Of a stretch of DNA of 64,000 nt, positions 1-8,878 are shown in pieces (within the stretch, counting starts at the first letter, position 1; every line of letters begins with the position of its first letter). Under the pieces are notes generated by a model. The model made no database searches. It was not told where the DNA came from and saw only the letters and a program-made list of their open reading frames with translations. The translations under genes were made by a program, and so were the position numbers. Source of the DNA: Methanoplanus sp. FWC-SCC4 (GTDB lineage: Archaea > Halobacteriota > Methanomicrobia > Methanomicrobiales > Methanomicrobiaceae); NCBI RefSeq assembly GCF_032878975.1, contig NZ_CP043875.1, positions 1,604,370 to 1,668,369 on the forward strand, given 5' to 3'.

Positions 1-545
1 ACCCCCTTATCAAAAATCTCATGCATCTCATCTGCAAGGGATGAAACAAGACTCCAAAGGGAATCATCCAGATTCAGATGAACCCTTCTTCTGATCTCAT
101 GATAATAGAAGTCAGCCGATTCTATCCTGACTCCGAACATCTCCTCAAGGCACATTGCCTGTGCACAAAGCTGAACCTCGTCACGCTCGTCGGTTTTTGG
201 TTTCCCCCGCTTGTATTCAACAGGCCTCATCGTCCAGAGCCCTTCATACCCGGGGACTGAAATACCGTCCTTTGTTCGGATATACTCAACAACATCCGCA
301 ATCCCGAAAAGGCCAAGACTATGTGATACCAGAGGAAAAGCCCTTGATATGAAAACATCACCCCTGCTCTCAAAAAAGAAGGGATCATCGACACGCTCAT
401 GCAGGAAATGACCCTCTGTTGTCCTCAGATTATCCTCCCACTGGCGCTCAACATGAATTAAGGCCCACTGCCGTTTGCAAAAATAAAAATGCTGTATGCC
501 TGACAACGACAAAAGCTCGTCATCGGCATAGCTTTTTCCGGTCAT
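1..545 (-). CDS. cas4: CRISPR-associated Cas4 exonuclease (3' end cut by window)
   Basis: Reading leftward from the ATG at 545 gives a frame that is open to base 1. The N-terminus has the Cas4 pattern SGIQHFYFCKRQWALIH, with the first cluster cysteine near residue 23. A RecB/PD-(D/E)XK nuclease signature PVEYKRGKPK lies near residue 116, followed by DEVQLCAQAMCLEEMF. Cas4 is a Fe-S nuclease that helps trim and orient pre-spacers for Cas1-Cas2. The C-terminal cysteines lie beyond the window. Its ATG overlaps the cas7 stop (ATGA), so it is translationally coupled as the fifth gene of the operon. Cas1 and cas2 are expected just outside but are not seen. Confidence 0.9.
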   Translation of the reverse strand, partial: MTGKSYADDELLSLSGIQHFYFCKRQWALIHVERQWEDNLRTTEGHFLHERVDDPFFFESRGDVFISRAFPLVSHSLGLFGIADVVEYIRTKDGISVPGYEGLWTMRPVEYKRGKPKTDERDEVQLCAQAMCLEEMFGVRIESADFYYHEIRRRVHLNLDDSLWSLVSSLADEMHEIFDKG

Positions 546-1396
546 AATTTTTCAATCAGAGTAACCCCGGAAGGAATCTCATCCTTTAAAACAGTGACAT
601 CATAGTCACCAAACGAGCGTGGCGGAAGATCGCCTGAAACACGCTCAACTTTTACCTTGTCAAAGAGAACATGCGACTGACAGCATCCAAGTTCACTCTC
701 ATGCTTAAAGACTATCAGTTTCCTTGCAGACATCTTTCCCCTTGCAGCCGAGTGGTCATGCTCAAACATATTTACAAGACTGTCCCACAAAAGCTCAAGA
801 TCATCCTCTGTAAATCCGGTTGTCTTTCTGGCAAGATTTGCAGAAATATAACCCTCGGCACGGTAAAGACCGTATGGTATAATCTGCTTCTTTCCCATCG
901 TCTGACCTTTCTCGGCATCCTTGTCCTTTGTAACAGCACAACGGGTAACCGTTATCTCCTGCTGAAAAACGGGATCAAGGCTTCTTGAAAAATTGATCTG
1001 AACAGGCCCTCTTACCTGACCGCAGTTGACCTCTGTTGTCATAACAGCCCCGAATGCACGGATATCAAAGAAATTCTGGCACATAAACTTCGTAAGATCA
1101 CTATCTTTTGGCTTCTTTGAATCCTTTTTAATGCCGAGATTATCATACGCTTTCTGGTGCTGCTGATTTAGAACAGCACCTGACTTCACATAAATTTCAT
1201 AGCCGGGAACATCCTCTCTTACAAGATCAACATAATCCCTAATCTTTCTTTTAAGGCAGACATCGGTAACAATACCACAGCCTGTCTGCGGATCAATTCT
1301 TGGCATATTGCCCATATCGGGATCACCGTTGGGGTTTCCGTTCTCAACATCAAACAACAATACAAACTCATAACGATTCTTAATAATTTCACTCAT
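542..1396 (-). CDS. cas7: Type I-C Cascade backbone protein Cas7 (Csd2)
   Basis: This 284-residue protein begins NRYEFVLLFDVENGNPNGDP, the typical Cas7/Csd2 opening, followed by TDVCLKRKIRDYVDL. It also carries the family stretch FDIRAFGAVM and RGPVQINFSRSLDPV near the middle. Cas7 subunits polymerise along the crRNA to form the Cascade backbone. A strong Shine-Dalgarno (AAAGGAGGAG) sits just before the ATG, in the 3 nt gap after cas8c, and likely raises synthesis of this high-copy subunit. The stop overlaps the cas4 start. Length is normal for the family. Confidence 0.95.
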   Translation of the reverse strand: MSEIIKNRYEFVLLFDVENGNPNGDPDMGNMPRIDPQTGCGIVTDVCLKRKIRDYVDLVREDVPGYEIYVKSGAVLNQQHQKAYDNLGIKKDSKKPKDSDLTKFMCQNFFDIRAFGAVMTTEVNCGQVRGPVQINFSRSLDPVFQQEITVTRCAVTKDKDAEKGQTMGKKQIIPYGLYRAEGYISANLARKTTGFTEDDLELLWDSLVNMFEHDHSAARGKMSARKLIVFKHESELGCCQSHVLFDKVKVERVSGDLPPRSFGDYDVTVLKDEIPSGVTLIEKL

Positions 1397-1399
1397 AAT

Positions 1400-3274
1400 T
1401 TACTCCTCCTTTATTGAACTGCTCTCTTTCTTCTTGTAAAAATTCTTACGCTGATGATAATATCCAAGCATAAACATACCCTGTCCTTCAAGATTCAGAT
1501 ACTCAGGGAACTCATTTACTTCAGACAAAATTTCCTCTATGGACTTATTTGACACAAAGCCCCATTCTGACTTTGCAATATGATGCTGTGCAAGTTTTAG
1601 CAAAACAGGGAAAACTACCGCTGGTGTGGACGATGCGCTGCTGAAATATTTGCTGTTTATAGTACTACCCATATCCTTGTTTGTCTCACCCTGCACCTTT
1701 TCAAGCACAGCAAAAAGTCTTCCAAGACGATACGGCACATTTTGACTCTCTTCATTTAAACTCATGGTAATCAGACTCTCATCTAAACTGCTCAGACCGG
1801 ATCTCGAAAGCCTAAAAAGATAAGCCTTGATAAAACCGGCACGAACATAATTAATCGACCTCTCAACCTTTACACGACTTAAAATTGCGTTGTACATCTG
1901 AGCCGGATAGGCAGTCCCGTTAAGAATGGAATTCATCATAAGACCGCCGAGAAGGGGGGAAACTTCTCCCTTGTCAGAACTCTCAGGCACTGTTTCCCTC
2001 AAAAGATTCCGTACGGAAATATACCTGAAATCAAAATCACCCCTGACAATTTCCATATCCAGATAATGACGTGAAACCCTCTCAATGAAGTTTCCAAAAC
2101 TATCCATATACCAAAAACGGACAGCAATTCTTGCATTATTCGGAGACAGACCAAGGATGTAGAATCTGGTATCCCGATCTGTTTTTATGTCATCACTGTT
2201 TATTTTGTGACCTCTGCTAATCTTTTTCAGAACATCATTAGCAATCTGAAGGGTTTTTTCATCCTTAACTCTCTGATTTTCATCTGCATTCTCTTTATTA
2301 TCCTTAGATGCATCACGGGGGTTTAAGAAGAAATTTGCAAGATTTTCACAGGTCTTATCACTCGTTTCCGCCCAGAAAACCGTTGTTGTATCCCCAATTC
2401 TAATCCTGTTGTCCATCGACAAAAGCAGATGGTTAAGAACTGTTGTGTACTTAAACATCGCCAATTCGCCAACAGGGGCATTATAGCTCTGATCCTTCCC
2501 ATAAGAATAAAATGCATCATTATTGAAGCTTACAATCGAAGCACCTGCTGACTGTGCATTGGCAACGCCCTTTATTTTCTGATGCAGTCTTGCAACCGGA
2601 CCACTCTCACCGGTCACAAGGCACTGCCCGACAATGGCACCCTTTGAAGAACCGACAGAATTATACTTTTCCCAGCTCCTCCTGGCATCAGAACTGTTGT
2701 GCAAATAATCATCATCCCTTTCATACTGGAAAACAAAATTTCCGCCGGCAAGGATATCATCCTTGTACTGGTCAATCTTTGGATTTTTAACGAAATCTTC
2801 AGGATTCCAGTTATCAAGAAACAAAAGGAGTCCTTTTGCAGCCGGATTATTTACAACATCAAGCAGACTGTGATGAAGTTTCTTAAACTCCTCAAAACAT
2901 TCAAGCGAACGTGGATGAGTTAAAACAACCTCTTTTTCACCATCCTCTAAAAGAACACAGCCGCCTTTATACAGATATTTCTTCTCATAATCTGCTCTTT
3001 TTACCTTCTCAACACCAAAGACATACTTTGCATTTTCACACAGGAAATAAGGGGTAACACTGTTTGCACGGGAATTCTGCTGCGGGACATCCATCATCCG
3101 CGGTCTGGGCTTTTTATCATCTGATCGCAGATCAATGATGTTTAAAAGCTCGCCTTCACCTGAAATTATAAGATTAAATGAAACCTTTGCACTGCTGTAA
3201 CCGGGACGTGAAATAGAGACACTCTCATCATTCGCCAGAATATCATAATACCGGCATAAAGACTCAATTATCAC
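1400..3274 (-). CDS. cas8c: Type I-C Cascade large subunit Cas8c (Csd1)
   Basis: A protein of about 624 residues between cas5c and cas7, with the Csd1 opening [15 protein letters not shown]. Cas8c recognises the PAM and helps load Cas3; in some type I-C systems an internal start also yields a Cas11-like small subunit. I place the start at the GTG at 3274. It overlaps the cas5c stop as GTGA, has GGAGG six bases upstream, and matches the usual N-terminus; an ATG eight codons further upstream is also possible. The frame is intact. The central region contains [17 protein letters not shown] and the C-terminus ends in a lysine- and serine-rich tail. Confidence 0.92.
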   Translation of the reverse strand: MIIESLCRYYDILANDESVSISRPGYSSAKVSFNLIISGEGELLNIIDLRSDDKKPRPRMMDVPQQNSRANSVTPYFLCENAKYVFGVEKVKRADYEKKYLYKGGCVLLEDGEKEVVLTHPRSLECFEEFKKLHHSLLDVVNNPAAKGLLLFLDNWNPEDFVKNPKIDQYKDDILAGGNFVFQYERDDDYLHNSSDARRSWEKYNSVGSSKGAIVGQCLVTGESGPVARLHQKIKGVANAQSAGASIVSFNNDAFYSYGKDQSYNAPVGELAMFKYTTVLNHLLLSMDNRIRIGDTTTVFWAETSDKTCENLANFFLNPRDASKDNKENADENQRVKDEKTLQIANDVLKKISRGHKINSDDIKTDRDTRFYILGLSPNNARIAVRFWYMDSFGNFIERVSRHYLDMEIVRGDFDFRYISVRNLLRETVPESSDKGEVSPLLGGLMMNSILNGTAYPAQMYNAILSRVKVERSINYVRAGFIKAYLFRLSRSGLSSLDESLITMSLNEESQNVPYRLGRLFAVLEKVQGETNKDMGSTINSKYFSSASSTPAVVFPVLLKLAQHHIAKSEWGFVSNKSIEEILSEVNEFPEYLNLEGQGMFMLGYYHQRKNFYKKKESSSIKEE

Positions 3275-3942
3275 GACAGACCTCCGTAACAGAGACATTT
3301 GTTCACATCAATCTCCCCGTCAGTCATACTTGCCCTGAAAAATACAGCTTTGTTCTCATCTTCAAAGTCTATGTCATGCAGCATAAACCCAAGATCCTTC
3401 TCACCACCTTTTTCACCGGAATAATAGGAATCAGGAACATCACCTTCAATAAATTCAAATGAGACAGGAAACTCACGGCAGCCGAAATACGGCTGATGAA
3501 AGCACTGACCTCTCTTCATTCTCCGAAGAGCAATATTGTAGTGCTTCTTTTCGGTATCATCAGGACCTGCCTTATCAGTCATTTCAAAATGTGCCTCAAT
3601 GCAGTAGCAGACATCACGTAAAACAAGCGATGCACGCTGAACTCTGTCATCATTTGAATCCTGATAAAGGGAAACATCCCCGCCTTTAATTGCATTTTTG
3701 ACCTTGTTCGCCGGAATTTTCCCAAGAACCTCGTTTCTCCTGATATTGTCAAAGCTGATTTTATTCAGCACATGAATCTTGTCAATCTTCCAAGAGATTG
3801 CAGGCTTCCAGTAAATTGCCTCCAAAATGCCCCTTGCAGCCGAAGGAGTCATTACATCATAACTCACCCGTTCGACTTTCATCTCAGGCCGTGTAAAACA
3901 GGCGTAATCGCCCCATACTTTTAGTTTAATTCCATAACCCAA
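3271..3942 (-). CDS. cas5c: Type I-C crRNA-processing endonuclease Cas5c
   Basis: This 223-residue RAMP protein has the Cas5d/Cas5c N-terminus [20 protein letters not shown] and the signature [17 protein letters not shown]. In type I-C systems, which lack Cas6, this protein cuts pre-crRNA and caps the 5' end of Cascade. The start is a TTG at 3942: the only upstream signal is a near-perfect AAAGGAGGTGA seven bases before it, partly inside the cas3 stop codon. The start is therefore unusual in codon but well supported. A conserved C-terminal [15 protein letters not shown] matches the family. The end overlaps cas8c. Confidence 0.93.
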   Translation of the reverse strand: MGYGIKLKVWGDYACFTRPEMKVERVSYDVMTPSAARGILEAIYWKPAISWKIDKIHVLNKISFDNIRRNEVLGKIPANKVKNAIKGGDVSLYQDSNDDRVQRASLVLRDVCYCIEAHFEMTDKAGPDDTEKKHYNIALRRMKRGQCFHQPYFGCREFPVSFEFIEGDVPDSYYSGEKGGEKDLGFMLHDIDFEDENKAVFFRASMTDGEIDVNKCLCYGGLS

Positions 3943-3958
3943 TGCTAATTCACCTCCT

Positions 3959-6163
3959 TTAAGCTATCAAAAGCGCTCCGTTGAATTCATCGGAAGAAAT
4001 CCTCAACAGACCGGTTTTTTCTGAATAAAGGGACTCAGATGTAAGAATATAGTACCTGTCTGCAATAAGTTCCAGGGCATTTGATTCATTCAAAGCCTTA
4101 AACTCATGCGGATAAACCGAAACACTATATCCCTGAAGTTTTCGTCCATAATTTTCAGGAAAACCAATCTTTTGGATCTCTTTGATTGCTTTTCTTGCGC
4201 TGTCATCAAAAGGAATAATAATATCCTTCGTGTTTTCGTCAATTATTCTGAAATCATCACTGACATCTCCAAATGGAAATGCACATTCACCTACCCTTTT
4301 TTCAAGGGATAGCAGTATCTTCTTTTTGTCAAGCCCTTCATCTCCTTCATTAAAATATAATTTTTTGAAATATTCACTGACAGCTTCAGGCGATAGCGGA
4401 TCTTCAAACTCTCTGAATATCATCTCACCAATCTCAGCCGTTCTGCTCTGCCAGCTTGTCGCTTTTCCGTAATCCTCAGTTGATCTGAATACAAAAATCT
4501 CCCCTAAATCCCTTTTGCCTTCACGGTTGCATCTTCCTGCGGCCTGTGCAATAGAATCGATGCCTGTCCGGGCCCTGTAAACAAAAGGAAAATCGACGTC
4601 AACACCGGCCTCTATTAACTGTGTCGAAATAACCCTGCACGGTTTGCCTTCCTTTAAAAGAGAACGAATTTTTTCAAGCTGTTCTCTTCTGTGCACAGGA
4701 CACATTCCTGCACTCAGGTGAAAACAGCTGCCATCATCTTTAGATATTTCCGATTCAGTTATTCTTTGATAAAGAAGTCTGGCATGCTTTCTGGTGTTTA
4801 CAACGCATAGAGCCTGATGATGGCCGGTTATTCTCTCTGATAACTCTTCATCAGAAATATCTCCAAGGTTATTGACATGAACACGCCTGAAATGCTCATA
4901 AAGCTCTTTTGGCGATTCCATAATCTCAACCGGCTGTATATCCTCATCCAGAAAATCCCCAATCTTCGGCTGCGTTGCAGTGCAGATAACAACCGTCGAT
5001 CCGTAATTTCTGACAAGTTCCGATAAAGCAGAAAGGCAGGGTTTTAGGTATTTTGTCGGAAGCATCTGTGCCTCGTCAAGAATGATAACACTCCCTGAAA
5101 GATTGTGAATTTTTCGACACCTTGATCTTTTGTTTGAAAAAAGAGACTCAAAGAACTGAACATTGGTTGTCACAACAACAGGCATATCCCAGTTTTCAGA
5201 TGATAGTTTCAGCATATCCTCCTGATTAAAATCCCCGACATCCTCAAAACCCTCTTTTCCCGGATCATAATTGCTGTGATGTTCGAGGACATTTCCGCTT
5301 CCGAATATTTCCCTGAAAACTTTGGCATTCTGCTCGATGATGCTTGTATAGGGAATTACGTAAAAAATTCTCTTAAGGTCGTACTTTTTAAGATGCAATA
5401 GAGCAAAAGCCATTGATGAGAGGGTTTTCCCGCCGCCGGTCGGAACACTCAGCGTAAAAATGCCGGGCTTAAGTTCTGCCTTTCTTCTGCACTCCTGATA
5501 AATCTCATTTCTGCTTTGGTTTACGGGCGTATCCTCACATGACAATGAAATATCTCTCATCCGGTTTTCAAACTTTTCAAAAAGAGATTCAAAGGATTCA
5601 TATTTCCCCCTTAAAGCTGATTTTTCAGGATTTGCAAACCTCTCGGTATCAAGTGAATCCGCATCAACAAGGCAGGAGTATAGCATCCGGATATAAAATG
5701 AGATTGTAAACCCGGGTTTTGTAGGGGAACATACCAGCGTTGGATTGAAAGAATTCAAATCAGGGGGTTCAACCTCATATTTGTATGCGGAATAGTCATG
5801 AAGGACGGCGTTTTTGATCCTGCATTCAAGACCGCTTTCAGGGGTTCCGTAATTGAGGATACCTCCGTGATGTCCCGCAATAATATATTCAAGAATCCTG
5901 CTTAATGAAGGATTATAAAGACCCTTTGCCTCAACTGCCCCTGCTGTTGAATGATCAACTCTTATTCTCCTCCCTTCAAGCCGGTTTTGAAATTCCCCGG
6001 AATATTTTCCAATATCATGCAGGAGTCCTCCTGCGTAGGCAATCCTGCCTGAACCAAAGTCATCTGCAAATCCTGATGAAATCTGTGCCACACTTTCGAG
6101 GTGATCCTTTAGAGTCTGCCAGTCGCTTTTATTCGCATTTTCCGTAGTATGTGCATAGTACAT
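3959..6163 (-). CDS. cas3: CRISPR effector helicase-nuclease Cas3
   Basis: First gene of the cas operon. The N-terminal HD nuclease domain shows [16 protein letters not shown] and later AGHHGG. The SF2 helicase has Walker [16 protein letters not shown], motif [10 protein letters not shown], motif [10 protein letters not shown] and motif [14 protein letters not shown]. Both active centres appear intact, so target DNA degradation should be possible. I prefer the ATG at 6163 (MYYAHTTEN, a common Cas3 opening) to a TTG four codons upstream. About 735 residues is normal for type I-C. The AT-rich gap upstream presumably holds the operon promoter. Confidence 0.95.
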   Translation of the reverse strand: MYYAHTTENANKSDWQTLKDHLESVAQISSGFADDFGSGRIAYAGGLLHDIGKYSGEFQNRLEGRRIRVDHSTAGAVEAKGLYNPSLSRILEYIIAGHHGGILNYGTPESGLECRIKNAVLHDYSAYKYEVEPPDLNSFNPTLVCSPTKPGFTISFYIRMLYSCLVDADSLDTERFANPEKSALRGKYESFESLFEKFENRMRDISLSCEDTPVNQSRNEIYQECRRKAELKPGIFTLSVPTGGGKTLSSMAFALLHLKKYDLKRIFYVIPYTSIIEQNAKVFREIFGSGNVLEHHSNYDPGKEGFEDVGDFNQEDMLKLSSENWDMPVVVTTNVQFFESLFSNKRSRCRKIHNLSGSVIILDEAQMLPTKYLKPCLSALSELVRNYGSTVVICTATQPKIGDFLDEDIQPVEIMESPKELYEHFRRVHVNNLGDISDEELSERITGHHQALCVVNTRKHARLLYQRITESEISKDDGSCFHLSAGMCPVHRREQLEKIRSLLKEGKPCRVISTQLIEAGVDVDFPFVYRARTGIDSIAQAAGRCNREGKRDLGEIFVFRSTEDYGKATSWQSRTAEIGEMIFREFEDPLSPEAVSEYFKKLYFNEGDEGLDKKKILLSLEKRVGECAFPFGDVSDDFRIIDENTKDIIIPFDDSARKAIKEIQKIGFPENYGRKLQGYSVSVYPHEFKALNESNALELIADRYYILTSESLYSEKTGLLRISSDEFNGALLIA

Positions 6164-6175
6164 CTGATACCACAA

Positions 6176-6687
6176 CTTTTGTATTACTATGAGGAATGAG
6201 TCAAAAGGAAAAACAAGGATTCATAGCATAGATTCTCCGGCAATTAACGAGAAACAACGATTATATCCATATCTCATATGCAAAGGGCAAATCACGATTA
6301 TATTTGCCTGTTGAATTATTATCCCCTTATTTCAATCCCCACAATTGAAATTATTAAATTCTGGTTTAAAATTATACAAACCACGAAGAGACTATGTTAC
6401 CGATTCATCAGTACATAAACAAATCAAAGCACTTTCTCTCTTCTCTAACGAAGAGTGATTACACAGGATTTTTATTTATATATTCCTATTTTAAATTATA
6501 AAATACTAAATCCACGGAAAATAATTAATCAAATCTGTTAAAAATATTCAGCCTTAAAAAAATTCTCACAATGAATAATTCTCTTAAATCTTAATATATA
6601 TATGACCTAGTTAATTTGATTTGGATTATATTAAATTACAATCAATCATTTTTAATTAAAAAAATTACATAAACATTTTATTCAACT
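6176..6687. other. AT-rich divergent intergenic region with one hairpin
   Basis: About 500 bases between cas3 (leftward) and a sensor gene (rightward), with no credible coding frame. It holds a perfect 8-base inverted repeat, ATTTCAAT at 6329-6336 and ATTGAAAT at 6344-6351, separated by CCCCACA, and a 10-base direct repeat ACGATTATAT at 6257 and 6294. A run around 6595-6604 (TTAATATATATA) could supply a TATA box for the rightward gene. No CRISPR array is present: no unit recurs with regular spacing. Confidence 0.5.
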
Positions 6688-6696
6688 GTGATAATT

Positions 6697-7521
6697 ATGG
6701 TAAAATGGTATAACAGTATAATGACAAAGCTCACAGTCAGTTTTCTGATCCTGATAGTTGTAATCTCAGGAATGAGCTTTTTTTACACATACGGTGAAAC
6801 AAAAACCGCACTCAAAGACACAACACAGGATGAACTCACATCACTTGCAAGTGTTATTGCAACACAGATCGACGGCGACCTGTTATCCACACTAAAAGAG
6901 GGAGATGAAAACAGCCCTGAATTTATAAAATTACGAGATCAGCTCTACAAAATTCAGGAATCAAGTGATGAAATACTCTACGTCTATACTATGAGAAAAA
7001 TAGGTGACAAAGTCGCCTATGTTGTGGATGCTGAATACGGAATTTTCGATGATGACACTTCCGGCATCAATGAGATTTACGAAACACCCTCAAAAGAGAT
7101 GTTCATCGGGTTTGACAAACCAGTCTCTGAAAAAGAATTCACATATGATGAATGGGGAGTTGTAATTTCAGGATATGCACCTGTTCTCAATTCTAAAGGT
7201 GAAACAGTTGGTATTGTCGGAATAGATATGGACAGTCAGAAAGTTATTGACAGACAGAACTTTATCGGAAACATCATCTACATAATTATATTAATTTCAG
7301 TCCTTATCGCAGGCGGATTTATTGCGATGTTTGCAAGATCCATGATAAGAGATATTCACACACTAAACGCTACAGCCAATAAAATCAGCATGGGTGATAC
7401 AGGCGTAAATATTGATATAAAAAGAAATGATGAGATTGGGCTTCTTGCAGAATCTTTCGGCAGAATGGTTGCCAGCCTTAAGATAATGATGATGGACCCG
7501 GAAGATGAGGACAAACAATAA
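6697..7521 (+). CDS. Membrane sensor: Cache-like extracellular domain plus HAMP, no output domain
   Basis: A protein of about 274 residues. A transmembrane helix near residues 10-27 is followed by an extracellular region of about 155 residues (YVYTMRKIGDKVAYVVDAEY, then GYAPVLNSKGETVGIVGIDM) typical of Cache/PAS-like ligand-binding domains. A second helix lies near 186-206 and a HAMP linker follows (ISMGDTGVNIDIKRNDEIG). The protein stops after HAMP with MMDPEDEDKQ, so it lacks kinase, cyclase and methyl-accepting domains. I start at the ATG at 6697, with GTGAT just upstream, rather than the GTG at 6688. The signal presumably passes to the adjacent small gene or another partner; that is inference. 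Confidence 0.75.
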   Translation: MVKWYNSIMTKLTVSFLILIVVISGMSFFYTYGETKTALKDTTQDELTSLASVIATQIDGDLLSTLKEGDENSPEFIKLRDQLYKIQESSDEILYVYTMRKIGDKVAYVVDAEYGIFDDDTSGINEIYETPSKEMFIGFDKPVSEKEFTYDEWGVVISGYAPVLNSKGETVGIVGIDMDSQKVIDRQNFIGNIIYIIILISVLIAGGFIAMFARSMIRDIHTLNATANKISMGDTGVNIDIKRNDEIGLLAESFGRMVASLKIMMMDPEDEDKQ

Positions 7522-7530
7522 GGTGGTTGT

Positions 7531-7761
7531 GTGTCACTTATCTCAGATAAGGTTTTAAAAGAGGTAACTTTTTACCTTGGACCGGCAGCAGAAAGATTCC
7601 TTGAAAGACAGACAAAATATCACATGGATGGTCTGGCCTTTAAGGATATCGAAAGAAAACACCTCAAAGATCTTGCATACTGGTTGAAGGTTTCCGGAGG
7701 CCTTATTATAGACAAAGGAAAAGCAGAAGAAATGGCAAGGAAAGTTGAGAATCTCCATTAA
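7531..7761 (+). CDS. Small soluble protein paired with the HAMP sensor, unknown function
   Basis: A 76-residue protein starting at GTG 7531 with AGGTGG four bases upstream and only nine bases after the sensor stop, so the two are almost certainly cotranscribed. It is predicted helical and contains PAAERFLERQTKYHMDGL, DIERKHLKDLAYWLKVSG and a final EEMARKVENLH. I do not recognise a named family. Its size and position suggest an output or adaptor partner for the sensor, but nothing in the sequence proves this. There is no membrane segment or signal peptide. Confidence 0.65.
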   Translation: MSLISDKVLKEVTFYLGPAAERFLERQTKYHMDGLAFKDIERKHLKDLAYWLKVSGGLIIDKGKAEEMARKVENLH

Positions 7762-7932
7762 ATCCTGCTTAATTTTTTTAATTAAAATACATAAAACCCC
7801 TTCAGATTTTTAAAAATCCTGAATCTTTTTTACCAGAACTTTTCCACCGGATGAAACTGATTAATACCTGAAAAACAGATATTCAAAAATCCGTATAGCA
7901 TTAGGATTCAATTTTATTCATCAGGATTGTTT

Positions 7933-8793
7933 ATGCCCGAAAAAATATCAATGACAGGGAAACAGCCAAAAACAGCAGGTGACGTTGTTTCATGGTGCAG
8001 AAATAACGGGGTTATACCAGTTCCCTGCCGCCCCAAATCAAAAGCCCCGCTCGGAATTATTTCAGTAAAAGGGGTTTACGGCGAAAATCCCCCTGGTGAA
8101 AGGGAACTTTTAAGAAATTTTGACAGACGCTTCTTTGGAAAAACGGTTCGCGATTCTTTTCATATCCCCTCTCAAAAAAGGCTTGAGATTATTGAAAATT
8201 ACTGGAACCGGCCCTATACCAAAAGCTTCACAGCAGGGCAGATCAGCGTATCCCTTGATATGAACTATCCGACAAAAGACGGACTTACTATTGCCTGCAT
8301 CGACATTGACACAGACGATCTGGCTTTTCTTGCAGATGAAGAATTATTTCAAAAATGCCCCCTTATATCCGGTAAAAAAGGAGGAAAACTATTTTTCAAA
8401 CTCAATAAAGAAAAAGCCCTTCCAAGTCCCATAATCCAGTACACAACAAAAGAAAATCTTGAAAAACCGGGAACAGAACAAAAACCCGCACTAATCGAAC
8501 TTTTCACAGGGCATAAACATGCACTCATATTCGGAGAGCACCCGGAGAGCACACCTGAAAAACCTCTGTATTATCAGTTCCTTCGCGGCTTTGATGAACA
8601 AATCCCTGTTATCACCTGGGCAGACACAACAGCAGCACTAAATTCTTTTTCAAAAAAACACGGGCTTTTGATAAGAATGACAAACGAAGTTGTCCCATAT
8701 GACCAGACAAACCTCTCAGAATGGGAGAATAAAAAAACACAACAAAAGAAAATTTACAGAACACTTGGACAAAACCGGATCGACCGGTGGTAA
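7933..8793 (+). CDS. PrimPol-like (archaeo-eukaryotic primase) domain protein
   Basis: A protein of about 286 residues resembling the N-terminal bifunctional primase-polymerase domain of archaeal plasmids and proviruses. Motif I is CIDIDTDD (metal-binding Asp near 124 and 126). The motif II region is SGKKGGKLFFK, where the usual GGRH histidine is replaced by Lys near 152. The motif III-like region is ALIELFTGHKHALIFGEHPE. There is no helicase domain and no neighbouring replication gene. The ATG at 7933 is chosen because AGGA lies six bases upstream; a TTG two codons earlier is possible. It may be a remnant of a mobile element or a repurposed primase; the histidine change makes activity uncertain. 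Confidence 0.65.
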   Translation: MPEKISMTGKQPKTAGDVVSWCRNNGVIPVPCRPKSKAPLGIISVKGVYGENPPGERELLRNFDRRFFGKTVRDSFHIPSQKRLEIIENYWNRPYTKSFTAGQISVSLDMNYPTKDGLTIACIDIDTDDLAFLADEELFQKCPLISGKKGGKLFFKLNKEKALPSPIIQYTTKENLEKPGTEQKPALIELFTGHKHALIFGEHPESTPEKPLYYQFLRGFDEQIPVITWADTTAALNSFSKKHGLLIRMTNEVVPYDQTNLSEWENKKTQQKKIYRTLGQNRIDRW

Positions 8794-8799
8794 ATATCA

Positions 8800-8819
8800 C
8801 CTGATTATTAAAAATCAGG
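8800..8819. terminator. Hairpin between convergent genes
   Basis: A perfect 7-base inverted repeat, CCTGATT and AATCAGG, with a 6-base loop. It lies seven bases after the primase stop and upstream of AT-rich sequence leading to the convergent kinase end. Likely a transcript 3'-end structure. Confidence 0.4.
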
Positions 8820-8878
8820 AAGAATATCCCTAAAAAATTAAAAATGGCCCTGATAATAAATATTTTTTAAATTCAGAA

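Noticed and set aside
6257-6303. Direct repeat ACGATTATAT twice, 37 bases apart, as a CRISPR array remnant
   Set aside because: Only two short copies, AT-rich, and no longer repeat unit around them.
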